Source of the DNA: Hydrogenothermaceae bacterium
GTDB lineage: Bacteria > Aquificota > Aquificia > Aquificales > Hydrogenothermaceae
Length of the DNA: 64,000 nt
Direction: 5' to 3'
NCBI GenBank assembly: GCA_026418535.1
Contig: JAOABC010000004.1
Span: 158,009 to 222,008 of the forward strand
Shown here: in pieces, positions 18,852 through 28,021 of the stretch
How the letters are laid out: every line of letters begins with the position of its first letter
How positions within the stretch are numbered: position 1 is the stretch's first letter
Position numbers and translations under genes: made by a program
The notes under the pieces: model-generated
Databases searched by the model: none
What the model was told of the DNA's origin: nothing
The model's input: only the letters and a program-made list of their open reading frames with translations

Positions 18852-19247
18852 TATGAGAAGAACTGTTGGGATTTCATTGTACATCCGGAAAAACTTCCCG
18901 GATCTATTACACTCTCCACGCTCGAACCTTCTCCTAACATACTCGTTGTGGAAGTAAAAGGCGGAGAGAAATAAAACGAGGGTTATCTTGGCATGTAACC
19001 AACCTCCGGAAGTTATCAGTTCTGGGTTTAAAAATATCATACCTACTCCGGTAACTACCGTTATAATAAAAGCTGGGATACCTATAAAGTAAAACAGCTT
19101 TCTTTCCATAACATTCACAACCTTCACAAAGCCTTCGTTATCTTTATTCTCAGCATGGTAGACAAAAAGCCTCGGTAGATAGAACAGAACTGCCATCCAA
19201 GAAACGAAAAAAACTATATGGAAGACCTTCATCCAGAGGTAAGCCAT
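18816..19247 (-). CDS. hemJ: HemJ-family membrane protein (protoporphyrinogen IX oxidase)
   Basis: Inner-membrane protein that oxidises protoporphyrinogen IX in heme synthesis. 143 residues with four hydrophobic segments (about 5-25, 50-75, 83-103, 120-142). The conserved N-terminal WMKVFHIVFFVSWMA holds the heme-ligand His, and GWLHAKITLVL holds the essential Lys, as known for HemJ. The ATG follows AAGGAGG at ideal spacing. CopD-like copper proteins share the fold, but the length and the WLHAK motif favour HemJ. hemC at 45407 serves the same pathway. It overlaps the cmk 3' end by 36 bases. Confidence 0.85.
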   Translation of the reverse strand: MAYLWMKVFHIVFFVSWMAVLFYLPRLFVYHAENKDNEGFVKVVNVMERKLFYFIGIPAFIITVVTGVGMIFLNPELITSGGWLHAKITLVLFLSAFYFHNEYVRRRFERGECNRSGKFFRMYNEIPTVLLILIVILVILKPF

Positions 19248-19305
19248 CTAAAACCTCCTTACTGGGATTTATAATATTCTATTATAAAAAACCGATAAAT
19301 ATAGC

Positions 19306-19950
19306 ATGAGAGTATTAATCATAGAAGATGACCACTTCTTAGGAGAATCTCTTTCAGAGTACCTCAGAGAGAACGGCATAGACGTAGACTGGATAAAGGA
19401 TGACAGAGAAGTAAAAGACACTCTCTCTATAAATGAGTATGATGTAATCCTCCTTGACTTAATGTTAAAGTACTCAAAAGGGGAAGATATCTTACTTTGG
19501 ATGAGAGAGAACAGTATAATTACCCCTGTACTAGTAGTAACAGCAAAAAGTAGAATAGAAGATAAAGAAAGATGCTACAACTATGGAGCAGATGACTATA
19601 TAACAAAACCCTTTGACCCGAAAGAGTTAATCCTGAAGATAAAAGCCTTATCGAACCGAGTTCATATTCCTTATGTACAGACTGTGGGAGAAGTAGAGAT
19701 AGATTTAAAGAACAAAACAGTAAAGAAAGAAGGAAAAGAAGTTAAGATCTCAAAGACAGCTTGGAACTTGCTTTACTACCTACTTAAAAGAAGAGGAGAG
19801 ATAGTAAGTAACGAGAGTATACTGAACTATGTATGGGGAGGTAAAGCGGTAGGGGATGAGATAATCCGTTCCTACATAAAGGAACTTAGGAAGATACTGC
19901 CACCAGACACTATAGAAACCTTCAAAGGGAGGGGATACAGATTAAAGTAA
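19306..19950 (+). CDS. OmpR-family response regulator
   Basis: 214 residues. The receiver domain (1-115) has the acidic pair EDD at residues 7-9, the phosphorylated Asp in VILLDLMLKY near 51, Thr in VVTAKS near 79 and Lys in ITKPFDP near 101. The C-terminal winged-helix Trans_reg_C domain (125-214) ends GRGYRLK. The stop overlaps the kinase gene behind it, forming a classical two-component pair. The stimulus is unknown; hemJ on one side and rpoZ on the other give no hint. No strong ribosome site is visible before the ATG, so it may start as a near-leaderless message. Confidence 0.92.
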   Translation: MRVLIIEDDHFLGESLSEYLRENGIDVDWIKDDREVKDTLSINEYDVILLDLMLKYSKGEDILLWMRENSIITPVLVVTAKSRIEDKERCYNYGADDYITKPFDPKELILKIKALSNRVHIPYVQTVGEVEIDLKNKTVKKEGKEVKISKTAWNLLYYLLKRRGEIVSNESILNYVWGGKAVGDEIIRSYIKELRKILPPDTIETFKGRGYRLK

Positions 19951-20801
19951 GATTTGAAAACAGGGTCCTTATATACATCTCTACGGTCCTTGTGGTGTCC
20001 CTATCAGCACTTAACTTTATAAACCTCTTTTATATAAGTAGGATAGAGGATTACTACAAAGAAAAGATATCCTGGTTACTGAGAGGTAATAATTACTACC
20101 AAAAGTACTATATAAAAGAAGATGAGCAAAAAGTACAACAGCTATCTGAAAGATACGGAAAGTTAGTTCTCCTTTGGGAAGTGATACTAACTGTTTCTTC
20201 CATTCTACTGTTCTATCTTGTCCTAACTAGAACTGTGAAAAGAGAGAAAAGATACCAAGAATTTTTAGAACTTGCCATTCTCTCTGTTTCTCATAAGTTC
20301 GGTAATTTTGTCTCAGCTCTAAAGATAAATCTAGAGCTGATAAAGTCATCCGGGTCAAAAAGAGCCATTTCAAGTATGGATAGCTACATCTCTCTGATGC
20401 AGGATGAACTGAAAGTACTGACGGAGATACTGAGAAAAACAAAAGAAGAGGATATTCAAGAAATAGTTCTAACAGAAATTATAGAAGAGATACTCTCAAA
20501 ACTGGAACCAAAAGATAAAAAGATAATCATAGAGTTCAAGAATATAAGGCTCAGAGGGGATAAAAACAGTATAGAAAACATTCTATTTATACTCCTACAC
20601 AACAGTGTAAAATACTCAAAGAGTTTTATCCATATAAGGATATTCAAAAACAGGGTTGTGGTGATAAGGAACAACATGGAAAGTAGGGAAGGAGGAAGTG
20701 GAATAGGGCTAACACTGGCGGAAAAGTTTTGCCAGCTGAACAACTGGAGATTGAAAGTTAGACCTTCAAAAAGATACTTTACAGTTTTCCTGATTTTCTA
20801 A
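19941..20801 (+). CDS. Sensor histidine kinase (likely ATT start)
   Basis: About 286 residues. A basic N-terminus and one membrane segment (about residues 7-32), a short external region, a second hydrophobic segment (VILTVSSILLFYLVL), then a dimerisation helix with the phosphorylated His in LSVSHKFGNF, and a HATPase domain with the N-box LLHNSVKYS and the G-box GGSGIGLTLAEKF. No ATG, GTG or TTG precedes the first membrane segment in this frame. The ATT at 19941 sits 6 bases after AGGGG and overlaps the regulator stop; the GTG at 19992 would cut into the membrane helix. The kinase call is firm, the start is not. Confidence 0.8.
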   Translation: MKVRFENRVLIYISTVLVVSLSALNFINLFYISRIEDYYKEKISWLLRGNNYYQKYYIKEDEQKVQQLSERYGKLVLLWEVILTVSSILLFYLVLTRTVKREKRYQEFLELAILSVSHKFGNFVSALKINLELIKSSGSKRAISSMDSYISLMQDELKVLTEILRKTKEEDIQEIVLTEIIEEILSKLEPKDKKIIIEFKNIRLRGDKNSIENILFILLHNSVKYSKSFIHIRIFKNRVVVIRNNMESREGGSGIGLTLAEKFCQLNNWRLKVRPSKRYFTVFLIF

Positions 20802-21004
20802 TCTTTTCTTACTATCTTTGCTTTGTCTGTAGCTATCTCGTCTATAGCTATAACTGTCTTTTTTAGAGGTATACCTTCCTCTGTTATGTAAGTTTCTGCT
20901 CCTGTCTCGTATAGTTCTATAGCAAGCTTAGAAGCAGCATGAACTAACTCATACCTACTTTTTACTTTCTTTAGAGCCTGCTCTATCAGCGGTCTTTGGC
21001 TCAC
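20798..21004 (-). CDS. rpoZ: RNA polymerase omega subunit
   Basis: 68 residues. Omega assists folding and assembly of the beta-prime subunit. The N-terminal RPLIEQALKKVKSRYELVHAASKLAIELYE is the omega helix set with the conserved R-Y-x-L-V-x-x-A-x-(K/R)-A pattern. The start is a GTG (21004) preceded by AGGAGG. It lies 33 bases after gmk, the usual gmk-rpoZ pairing, and is the last gene of the nuo transcription unit unless an internal terminator exists. The stop overlaps the kinase gene by 4 bases. Confidence 0.93.
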   Translation of the reverse strand: MSQRPLIEQALKKVKSRYELVHAASKLAIELYETGAETYITEEGIPLKKTVIAIDEIATDKAKIVRKD

Positions 21005-21037
21005 CTAAATCTACCTCCTAAAAGTTTCAACAGATTA

Positions 21038-21652
21038 TTATACCAGAAAAGACCGAAGAGATTCATCAGATATCTGTGATGGGTCAAAGTTGGACTTTCT
21101 AAGTCTGTTTGAAAGGATTATACACTTTATCTCGTTTTTTGCTTTCTCTAAACTATCGTTTATAACTATATAGTCGTAATCCCTCCAAGCAGGAAACTCC
21201 AAGGAGGCTGTTTTTAATCTTTTCTGTATCTCCTCAGGATTCTCTCCTCTAATCCTCATCCTTTGGATGAGTTCTTCCAAGGAGGGAGGCAGTATGAATA
21301 TGGTAATAGTCTGGGAGAAACTAGCCTTTACCTGTCTCATACCCTGGATATCTATCACCAAAACAACATCAAACCCTTGGTCTATATATTCAAAGACTTC
21401 CCTCTTTGGAGTGCCATAGTAGTTTCCATGGACTGTAGCATACTCCAAAAAAGCTTCCTGTCTTATGAGTACTTCAAACTCCTCAGTAGTTTTAAAGACA
21501 TAGTCCATTCCGTCTATCTCGTTTTTCCTCCTATTCCTGGTAGTGTAGGTTACAATCCTCCTTAAAGAGGGAAGTTCTTGAAGGAGAAGATTGACTATAG
21601 TAGTCTTTCCTGCACCTGCTGGTGAGGAAACTACATACAGATTACCTCTCAT
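21038..21652 (-). CDS. gmk: Guanylate kinase
   Basis: Phosphorylates GMP to GDP. 204 residues. The P-loop is [14 protein letters not shown] at residues 7-20, the GMP-binding [18 protein letters not shown] near 36-53, YYGTP near 78, and DIQGMRQVK near 101. Its ATG overlaps the nuoN stop by 4 bases, coupling a nucleotide kinase to the end of the complex I operon. rpoZ follows, as in many bacteria. Confidence 0.96.
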   Translation of the reverse strand: MRGNLYVVSSPAGAGKTTIVNLLLQELPSLRRIVTYTTRNRRKNEIDGMDYVFKTTEEFEVLIRQEAFLEYATVHGNYYGTPKREVFEYIDQGFDVVLVIDIQGMRQVKASFSQTITIFILPPSLEELIQRMRIRGENPEEIQKRLKTASLEFPAWRDYDYIVINDSLEKAKNEIKCIILSNRLRKSNFDPSQISDESLRSFLV

Positions 21653-23118
21653 CTTGCTACCGCTGTCATCAACAAGCTATTTGTTAGTAAGTTAGATATT
21701 TCCCAGAATATGGCCGGATATACACCAAGTAGAAGGGTAAGTATAGACAGAAACCCAATAACAGCCTTCTCTATTTGAGTAAGGTTAAACTTTGCCTTAC
21801 TTATAGGTTCGTACATATACATGTTAGCTACTATCCTCAAGTAGTAACCGGCAGATATAACGCTGGTTATCACCAGCACTATAGTAAGCCACCACACATC
21901 TGCAGATATTAGGGATAGGAAGATTCCAAACTTACCCATAAAACCTGCAGTTGGTGGTATCCCAAGCATGGAGAACATAAGTATTAGCATGTATAAAGCC
22001 ATTATAGGATGTCTCTTCGCTAGACCCTTAAAATCTTCTACACTGTTAGTCCAGCCCTCATTCCTCTCAAAGGCAGACAGGAATAGAAAGCCTGCTATAG
22101 CCATAAACACATAAACCATAGCATAGAATAGGATGGCAAAGAAGCCCACACCATTTCCAGATGCAAGAGCTGCCAATATATAACCTGTATGGGCTATGGA
22201 GGAGTATGTAAGCATCCTCTTAACATCCTTCTGTCTTAAAGCTATAAAATTACCAACAACCATAGAAGCAGCCGCCAAGACTGCCCAAGCTGGAGCCCAC
22301 ACTTCCGAAGAACCACCAAAAGCATCAACAGTAACCCTTACTATAGTGGCATAGGTTGCAAGCTTCGCCACACCCCCCATAAGGGCTGTTATTGGAGTCG
22401 GTGCAGCTTCGTAGGCATCTGGAGTCCAAAAGTGGAAAGGAACAGCAGAAGCCTTTAGAGCTAAACCTACTATAAGTAAGACTAACCCGCCTATACCCCC
22501 AACATCTATATTATCTTGCAGCTTTAGCGCTATACCGATTAAGTCAAAGGTTCCTGTTTTACCATAGATAAGGGCTATCCCATAGCTTATTATCGCTGTT
22601 CCAGCACCACCTATTATCAGGTATTTAAAAGCACCCTCTTTAGATTTATAGTCTCTTTTAAGTAGACCTACAAGGATATACAGAGATATAGACATGAGCT
22701 CTAAACCCATATACATGGTTATGAGGTTAGGGGAGGACACCATTATCATCATCCCAAGTATTGAAAAGAGCATAAGGTAATAGTGTTCTCCGTAGTAGCT
22801 TCTTTTACTGTCTATATAAGGATTAAACACCGCAAATATGGTTATGGAGGTTATCAGTATGAGAAACTTAAACCAGAGTGAGAATGTGTCCACTATGTAC
22901 AGACCGTAAAGAGTTTTATCTCCTTCCTGTATAAAGAACACAGAGATCGCTGCCAAGCCAAGGCCAAAGATAGACAGAGCAGAGAGTAAAGACTTATTCT
23001 TAGTAAACAGCTCTAAGACCAGGATGGTAAGAGCCACAGTTAGAACTATTATCTCTGGTATCAACACATAGAAGTTCGGAACTCCCAAGTCAGCTACTAT
23101 GCTTAACAGTATGCCCAT
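21649..23118 (-). CDS. nuoN: NADH-quinone oxidoreductase subunit N
   Basis: Antiporter-like membrane subunit of complex I. 489 residues, almost entirely transmembrane helices. Core motifs are [12 protein letters not shown] with the conserved Glu nearby (MGLELMSIS), the proton-channel Lys region [26 protein letters not shown], and the C-terminal PTAGFMGKF. Proton-antiporter-like fold (Proton_antipo_M). It follows nuoM by 4 bases and overlaps gmk. Confidence 0.95.
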   Translation of the reverse strand: MGILLSIVADLGVPNFYVLIPEIIVLTVALTILVLELFTKNKSLLSALSIFGLGLAAISVFFIQEGDKTLYGLYIVDTFSLWFKFLILITSITIFAVFNPYIDSKRSYYGEHYYLMLFSILGMMIMVSSPNLITMYMGLELMSISLYILVGLLKRDYKSKEGAFKYLIIGGAGTAIISYGIALIYGKTGTFDLIGIALKLQDNIDVGGIGGLVLLIVGLALKASAVPFHFWTPDAYEAAPTPITALMGGVAKLATYATIVRVTVDAFGGSSEVWAPAWAVLAAASMVVGNFIALRQKDVKRMLTYSSIAHTGYILAALASGNGVGFFAILFYAMVYVFMAIAGFLFLSAFERNEGWTNSVEDFKGLAKRHPIMALYMLILMFSMLGIPPTAGFMGKFGIFLSLISADVWWLTIVLVITSVISAGYYLRIVANMYMYEPISKAKFNLTQIEKAVIGFLSILTLLLGVYPAIFWEISNLLTNSLLMTAVAR

Positions 23119-23122
23119 CTAC

Positions 23123-24634
23123 TTAACCTCCCACTATCTTATGAAGAACAAAGGCGGAAGTGGAGTTTATAAGGTTTACCCACCAGTTAGGGTAGGTTCC
23201 TATCACAAACATGAATATGACTAGAGGTAAGAAAGACCACAGCTCCGCACTGTTTAGATCCTTTATATGAGAGTATTCCTTTAACCTTTCTTCAGATAGC
23301 AACTCTTCTTCAAACATAGTTTTCTTGTATAGCCAGAGAGTGTAAGCGGCACCTACCACCAAACTTAAACCAGCAAGGACTGCAGTGAGTATACTTACTT
23401 TAAAAGTTCCAAGAAGTGCCAGAAACTCTCCAACGAACCCAGATAAACCAGGCAGACCTGCAGACGCCATCACAGATATCATGAACAGAGTAGCAAACAC
23501 AGGAACAAATTTAGCCATACCTCCTAGATCCTTCATCTCGTAGCTGTGAAGTCTTTCATAGATAAATCCTGCCGCTAAGAATAGAGCTCCGGAAGTCAGA
23601 CCGTGGGATATCATAGTTATTATAGCTCCATTTACACCTTCCATATTCAGAGCAAAAGTTCCTATAGTAACAAAACCCATATGTGATACAGAAGAGTAAG
23701 CGATTAACCTCTTTATGTGTGTCTGGGCTATAGCCATCATGGCAGTGTAGATTATGGCTATAACACCCAAGGTAAACATCACAGGCATAAACACCTTTGA
23801 AGCCTCTGGAAACCAAGGAAGATTAAACCTTACAAAACCGTAAGTCCCCATCTTCAGTAACACTGCAGCGAGGATAACTGAACCTGCAGTGGGAGCTTGG
23901 ACGTGGGCAGCAGGAAGCCACGTATGGAAAGGCCACATAGGAACCTTAACTGCAAAACCTAGAGCAAGTAGTAAAAAGAATACAATTTCTAAATTATGAG
24001 GAAGATCCACATTTAGAAGATCAAAGTAGCTAGTGGATAATACCTTGTTTGAGTAAAAGTTGTATATGTACATCCCAACAACACCGATAAGTAAGAATAG
24101 GGAGCCGAAGAATGTATATATGAAGAACTTTGTTGCAGCGTACAGTCTTTCAGCGTATCCCCATATACCTATTATGAGGAACATGGGAATCAGCATAACC
24201 TCCCAGAAGACATAGAAAGCAACTAGATCCCAGGCAACAAACACTCCAATACACGCAGCTTCAAGAATCAAAAAGGATATAAAGTACTCCTTGACCCTGT
24301 TTTGGATGTTAGTGCTCCATATGAACGACACAAAGAATGCGAGGGCTGTAAGCCAGACCATGGTTAGAGATAGAGCATCTACTCCAACCTCGTAAGATAT
24401 ACCAAACTGAGGTATCCACTCGTACTTTTCATAGAACTGTATTTTGTAATCTTTAGGGTCGTAAACTAACATAAGATAGGAGGATATAGCCAAAACTATC
24501 CCTGATGCTACTATACTTATAGGCTTAGCCACCTTTTCATTCAGTGCAAACACAATCAAAGCAGCAACAAACGGAATCAGTATAGAGACTGAAAGAATAG
24601 GAAAGCTGGCAGTCTCAAAAGTAGGCGTCATCAT
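23123..24634 (-). CDS. nuoM: NADH-quinone oxidoreductase subunit M
   Basis: Antiporter-like membrane subunit of complex I. 503 residues, polytopic. The essential Glu lies in YVFWEVMLIPMFLIIG, the channel Lys/His region is KVPMWPFHTWLPAAHVQAPTAGSVILA, and the C-terminal half has GLPGLSGFVGEF. These motifs separate NuoM from NuoL and NuoN. Two in-frame ATGs (24634, 24631) follow GGAGG; the second has better spacing. It sits between nuoL and nuoN in the standard order. Confidence 0.95.
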   Translation of the reverse strand: MMTPTFETASFPILSVSILIPFVAALIVFALNEKVAKPISIVASGIVLAISSYLMLVYDPKDYKIQFYEKYEWIPQFGISYEVGVDALSLTMVWLTALAFFVSFIWSTNIQNRVKEYFISFLILEAACIGVFVAWDLVAFYVFWEVMLIPMFLIIGIWGYAERLYAATKFFIYTFFGSLFLLIGVVGMYIYNFYSNKVLSTSYFDLLNVDLPHNLEIVFFLLLALGFAVKVPMWPFHTWLPAAHVQAPTAGSVILAAVLLKMGTYGFVRFNLPWFPEASKVFMPVMFTLGVIAIIYTAMMAIAQTHIKRLIAYSSVSHMGFVTIGTFALNMEGVNGAIITMISHGLTSGALFLAAGFIYERLHSYEMKDLGGMAKFVPVFATLFMISVMASAGLPGLSGFVGEFLALLGTFKVSILTAVLAGLSLVVGAAYTLWLYKKTMFEEELLSEERLKEYSHIKDLNSAELWSFLPLVIFMFVIGTYPNWWVNLINSTSAFVLHKIVGG

Positions 24635-24642
24635 CTACCTCC

Positions 24643-26589
24643 TTACCTTATAATAAAGAACAGAGCTATGAATATAACAGTTCCTATAAGCATCTGAAGA
24701 ACATACCCACTTATCCTTCCAAGCTGAATCTTCCTGAAGATATCACCGCCGAAGATAGATACTTTAGCAGAACCATCAACTACCCCATCTATAATAACCT
24801 TATCACCTACAAACCAAAGAACCTTTGATAGTTTGTAGTAGCCGTAAACGAATATGGCGTAGTAGATATGGTCAAAGTACCATCTATTGTAGAAAAGCTT
24901 GTAGATCGGTTGGAACATATCCCCGATCTTAACAGGGTCCACCTTCCTTAGCTGGTAGATCAAGAAAGCTGTGAATATTCCTGCTAGAGCTGTTCCAAGG
25001 ATGACTATTCCTAGGAAGGACGTTAAGGAATGGCCAAGGAAGTGGAAAGCGTTAGGTTCTATCTCAACGTGGCTAGACCTTGAAAGCCCTTCCCAAACTA
25101 TCCTCTTTGTCTCTTCAGAGAGAAATTTCATACTGTGAGGGTCTAAAGATGGTCTTAAGAAGTTCATAAAGAACTCCCGGAAGAAACCTAACAAGACAGT
25201 TGCAGTAGCCAACACTATCAACGGTACAGTCATGTTCGGAGGAGATTCGTGAACATGCTCTCTTGTGTGGTGGTCCAACCTGTCTGTAGAGAAAAATGCA
25301 AGGAAGAACAATCTAAAGATATAGAAGGCTGTTAGGAAAGCACCACCCCAGAGTAACATAAACACAAAACTGTTTATCTCATAAGCCCCTTCTATGATAG
25401 GGTCCTTACTGAAGAAACCAACAAAAGGAGGGATACCAGCGAGGGCTAAGGAACCTATCAGGAAAGTTCCCATAGTTATAGGCATAGCTCTTCCGATCTG
25501 ACCCATCTTCTGAACATCTAACAGGTGATGGAGAGCTATAAGAACGCTACCAGACCCAAGAAATAGCAGTGCTTTAAACACTGCGTGAGATGTGAGATGA
25601 AACATGCCTTCACTAAATAACCCCAGGCCTTCAGCAGCAAACATGTATCCAAGCTGAGATAGCGTAGAGTATGCTATTATCCTCTTTATATCGTTCTGGA
25701 CTAATCCCATTGTAGCAGCTATAAAAGCAGACATAGTTCCTACAAACAGGACTGTGTCTAAAGCAACCTCGGATGCAGCGAAAACGGGCATCAATCTTGC
25801 AACCATGTAAACCCCTGCTGCTACCATGGTGGCTGCGTGTATAAGAGCGGATACAGGAGTAGGACCTTCCATCGCATTTGGAAGCCATATATGGAGAGGT
25901 ATCTGAGCAGACTTACCTATCGCACCACCAAAGAGAAGCAAGGCTATAGCTGTGATAACTACGTAGCCTGCTTCCGGAAGCTTATTGAATATCTGGAGAT
26001 AATCAAGGGTTCCAAAGGTTGCAAACGCAAGTAGTATACCAAGCAGGAACAGCCAATCACCAACCCTGTTTACCACGAAAGATTCCATAGCTGCGTTTGC
26101 TGCAGACTTCTTGTAGTGCCAGAATCCGATCAACAGGTATGAGGCAAGACCAACTCCTTCCCACCCAAAGAACAGTTGAACTAAGTTATCTGAGAGAGTT
26201 AGCATAAGCATCATAAAGACAAATAGAGAAAGGTATGCGAAGAACCTTGGATAGGATTCATCTCCTTTCATGTATCCGGTAGCAAATATGAAGATAAATG
26301 TAGATACACATGTAACAACGCATGTCATCAGAGCTGACAGAGGGTCCCATAGGATACTAACAGTTATGTTGTAGTTTTCTATGGTTAACCAGCTAAAAAG
26401 CTTAAGGTTATAGTAGCCTCCGGTTTTTGCCACATCTATAAAGCCTATGACAGAAGCTATAGCAGATATAGCTACACCGGCTACTGCAACTATACCAGAG
26501 AGAGGCTCCCTCGGGAACTTATAACCAAATAAACCTATTATTACAAAGGCTATGAATGGTGAGAAAGGTATAATCCATAAGTATTCCAT
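24643..26589 (-). CDS. nuoL: NADH-quinone oxidoreductase subunit L
   Basis: Largest antiporter-like membrane subunit of complex I. 648 residues. Conserved Glu in FFGWEGVGLASYLLIGFW, channel motif KSAQIPLHIWLPNAMEGPTPVSALIHAATMV (signature Lys, His), and GIPPFVGFFSKD. After about residue 480 comes the long amphipathic lateral helix and final membrane segment that distinguish NuoL from M and N. In the usual K-L-M order, 3 bases after nuoK. Confidence 0.96.
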   Translation of the reverse strand: MEYLWIIPFSPFIAFVIIGLFGYKFPREPLSGIVAVAGVAISAIASVIGFIDVAKTGGYYNLKLFSWLTIENYNITVSILWDPLSALMTCVVTCVSTFIFIFATGYMKGDESYPRFFAYLSLFVFMMLMLTLSDNLVQLFFGWEGVGLASYLLIGFWHYKKSAANAAMESFVVNRVGDWLFLLGILLAFATFGTLDYLQIFNKLPEAGYVVITAIALLLFGGAIGKSAQIPLHIWLPNAMEGPTPVSALIHAATMVAAGVYMVARLMPVFAASEVALDTVLFVGTMSAFIAATMGLVQNDIKRIIAYSTLSQLGYMFAAEGLGLFSEGMFHLTSHAVFKALLFLGSGSVLIALHHLLDVQKMGQIGRAMPITMGTFLIGSLALAGIPPFVGFFSKDPIIEGAYEINSFVFMLLWGGAFLTAFYIFRLFFLAFFSTDRLDHHTREHVHESPPNMTVPLIVLATATVLLGFFREFFMNFLRPSLDPHSMKFLSEETKRIVWEGLSRSSHVEIEPNAFHFLGHSLTSFLGIVILGTALAGIFTAFLIYQLRKVDPVKIGDMFQPIYKLFYNRWYFDHIYYAIFVYGYYKLSKVLWFVGDKVIIDGVVDGSAKVSIFGGDIFRKIQLGRISGYVLQMLIGTVIFIALFFIIR

Positions 26590-26592
26590 CTC

Positions 26593-26901
26593 TTACCCCT
26601 TCAACTCTGATATTTTTGTAACATCTACGTCTCTCTTCATTCTGTATATAGCCATAATAAGACCTAAGCCTATAGCAGCCTCAGCAGCAGCTATTGTTAG
26701 TATGAAAAATACAAAAACTTGTCCTGCAACATCTTGGAGCTTTATATCGAAAGCGACAAAAGCTATATTTACAGAGTTTAGCATAAGCTCGGTAGAGATA
26801 AGTAGAGCTATAATGTTCTTCCTTATGATTATACCGATGAGTCCTATCACCATTAAAAGACCACTAAGAACTAAGTAATACTCATAGCTAACGCTCATCA
26901 C
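26593..26901 (-). CDS. nuoK: NADH-quinone oxidoreductase subunit K
   Basis: Small membrane subunit of complex I, 102 residues with three hydrophobic segments (about 5-24, 28-50, 60-85). Conserved Glu residues of the central hydrophilic axis are in STELMLNSVNIAF and in ILTIAAAEAAIGLGLI. It sits 10 bases after nuoJ and 3 bases before nuoL, with a ribosome site (AGGAGG) before the ATG. Confidence 0.95.
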   Translation of the reverse strand: MMSVSYEYYLVLSGLLMVIGLIGIIIRKNIIALLISTELMLNSVNIAFVAFDIKLQDVAGQVFVFFILTIAAAEAAIGLGLIMAIYRMKRDVDVTKISELKG

Positions 26902-26911
26902 CTACCTCCTT

Positions 26912-27427
26912 TCAATCTTCCACTATATCTTTCTTACCGAGAACGATAGCTCCAATCATAGCTACTAACAGGATGACAGAGGCCACTTCGAAAGGAAAGA
27001 GATATTTTGTAAAGAGCATAGTTGCCACAGCTTTGACATTGGAGACCTGGTTTAACATCGCAGGTCCGAACACACCTGTTCCGGATACCCATAGACCATA
27101 GACGCTGACGTAGGCTAACTCCATGAATAGGATGAATGCAAAGGGTGTAGATAGTAGAGAGTATTTAAGGTCTATAGCCTCCCCTTCATACTTTGGGACA
27201 GTAGAGATAACCAGAACGTAGAATACAACTATTGCAACGGCGTATATGAGAATCTGGAGAGCCCCTATCAGCTCTGCCCCTAGGTTGAAGAACAGTCCAG
27301 AGATGGCTATAAGGGTGGATATAAGGGATAGCACGGCATAGATGATATTTCTGAAGAACACAACCCCTAAAGCAGATAAAACTGCTATAGTTGAAAGACT
27401 CCAAAAAGCTATAAGGTTTAGGTCCAT
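26912..27427 (-). CDS. nuoJ: NADH-quinone oxidoreductase subunit J
   Basis: Membrane subunit of complex I near the quinone channel, 171 residues, five hydrophobic segments. The third segment contains the typical ALQILIYAVAIVVFYVLVI with the conserved Tyr. The start overlaps the nuoI stop by 10 bases and nuoK follows after 10 bases. Sequence is variable in this family, so the call rests on motif, length and gene order together. Confidence 0.93.
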   Translation of the reverse strand: MDLNLIAFWSLSTIAVLSALGVVFFRNIIYAVLSLISTLIAISGLFFNLGAELIGALQILIYAVAIVVFYVLVISTVPKYEGEAIDLKYSLLSTPFAFILFMELAYVSVYGLWVSGTGVFGPAMLNQVSNVKAVATMLFTKYLFPFEVASVILLVAMIGAIVLGKKDIVED

Positions 27428-28020
27428 CTAATCTGCCCCCAAAGTTTAGTTCTCTCTTCGTTATCTATCCAGATTCTATCTTTCTCTTTTAACCTTCTCC
27501 TGTCAAAATCTCTACCTCTATCGCTCATATCATCCATCTTTATCACACAGTTTTCTCTGTTATAACTTGCAGACTCGTAAACATCTGTCATTATCAGACA
27601 GTCAACCGGACAGGCATCTACACACAAACCGCAGTAGAGACAGTTTAACAGGTTCATCTCAAATTTGGTAACTCTCTTCTTTCCATCTGGAAGCTGAACA
27701 GCTTCTATTTTAAACAGAGTTGGCATAGGACAAGCCTGCTGACACATATAACAGGCTACACACCTGCTTTCATCATAACCGATCTCCATAAACTTCCCCA
27801 AGACTGAGAAAGAAAGAGGCTCGTTCCCATCTTTAACCCTGTGGGCGTGAACCCCTCTGAACCTCTTAGGGGGAGTAAGCTTCTCGTACGGATACTTAGT
27901 GGTTATGGTCTTCCTTATAAGGTTTTTAAAGGTAACCCTTAGACCTTTTATAAAGTCTAAGAAAATTATCCTCTCCCATATACTAAGCTTTGGTCTGTCC
28001 AAAAACTTCAGCTTTACCAT
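27418..28020 (-). CDS. nuoI: NADH-quinone oxidoreductase subunit I (two 4Fe-4S)
   Basis: Peripheral-arm subunit carrying clusters N6a and N6b, which pass electrons to NuoB. 200 residues. Two ferredoxin motifs are visible: CVACYMCQQACPMP near residue 84 and CLYCGLCVDACPVDC near 127, each with four Cys. It starts 1 base after the nuoH stop with only a weak ribosome site, so it is probably translated by coupling. Slightly longer than typical owing to a basic C-terminal tail. Confidence 0.95.
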   Translation of the reverse strand: MVKLKFLDRPKLSIWERIIFLDFIKGLRVTFKNLIRKTITTKYPYEKLTPPKRFRGVHAHRVKDGNEPLSFSVLGKFMEIGYDESRCVACYMCQQACPMPTLFKIEAVQLPDGKKRVTKFEMNLLNCLYCGLCVDACPVDCLIMTDVYESASYNRENCVIKMDDMSDRGRDFDRRRLKEKDRIWIDNEERTKLWGQIRWT

Positions 28021-28021
28021 T

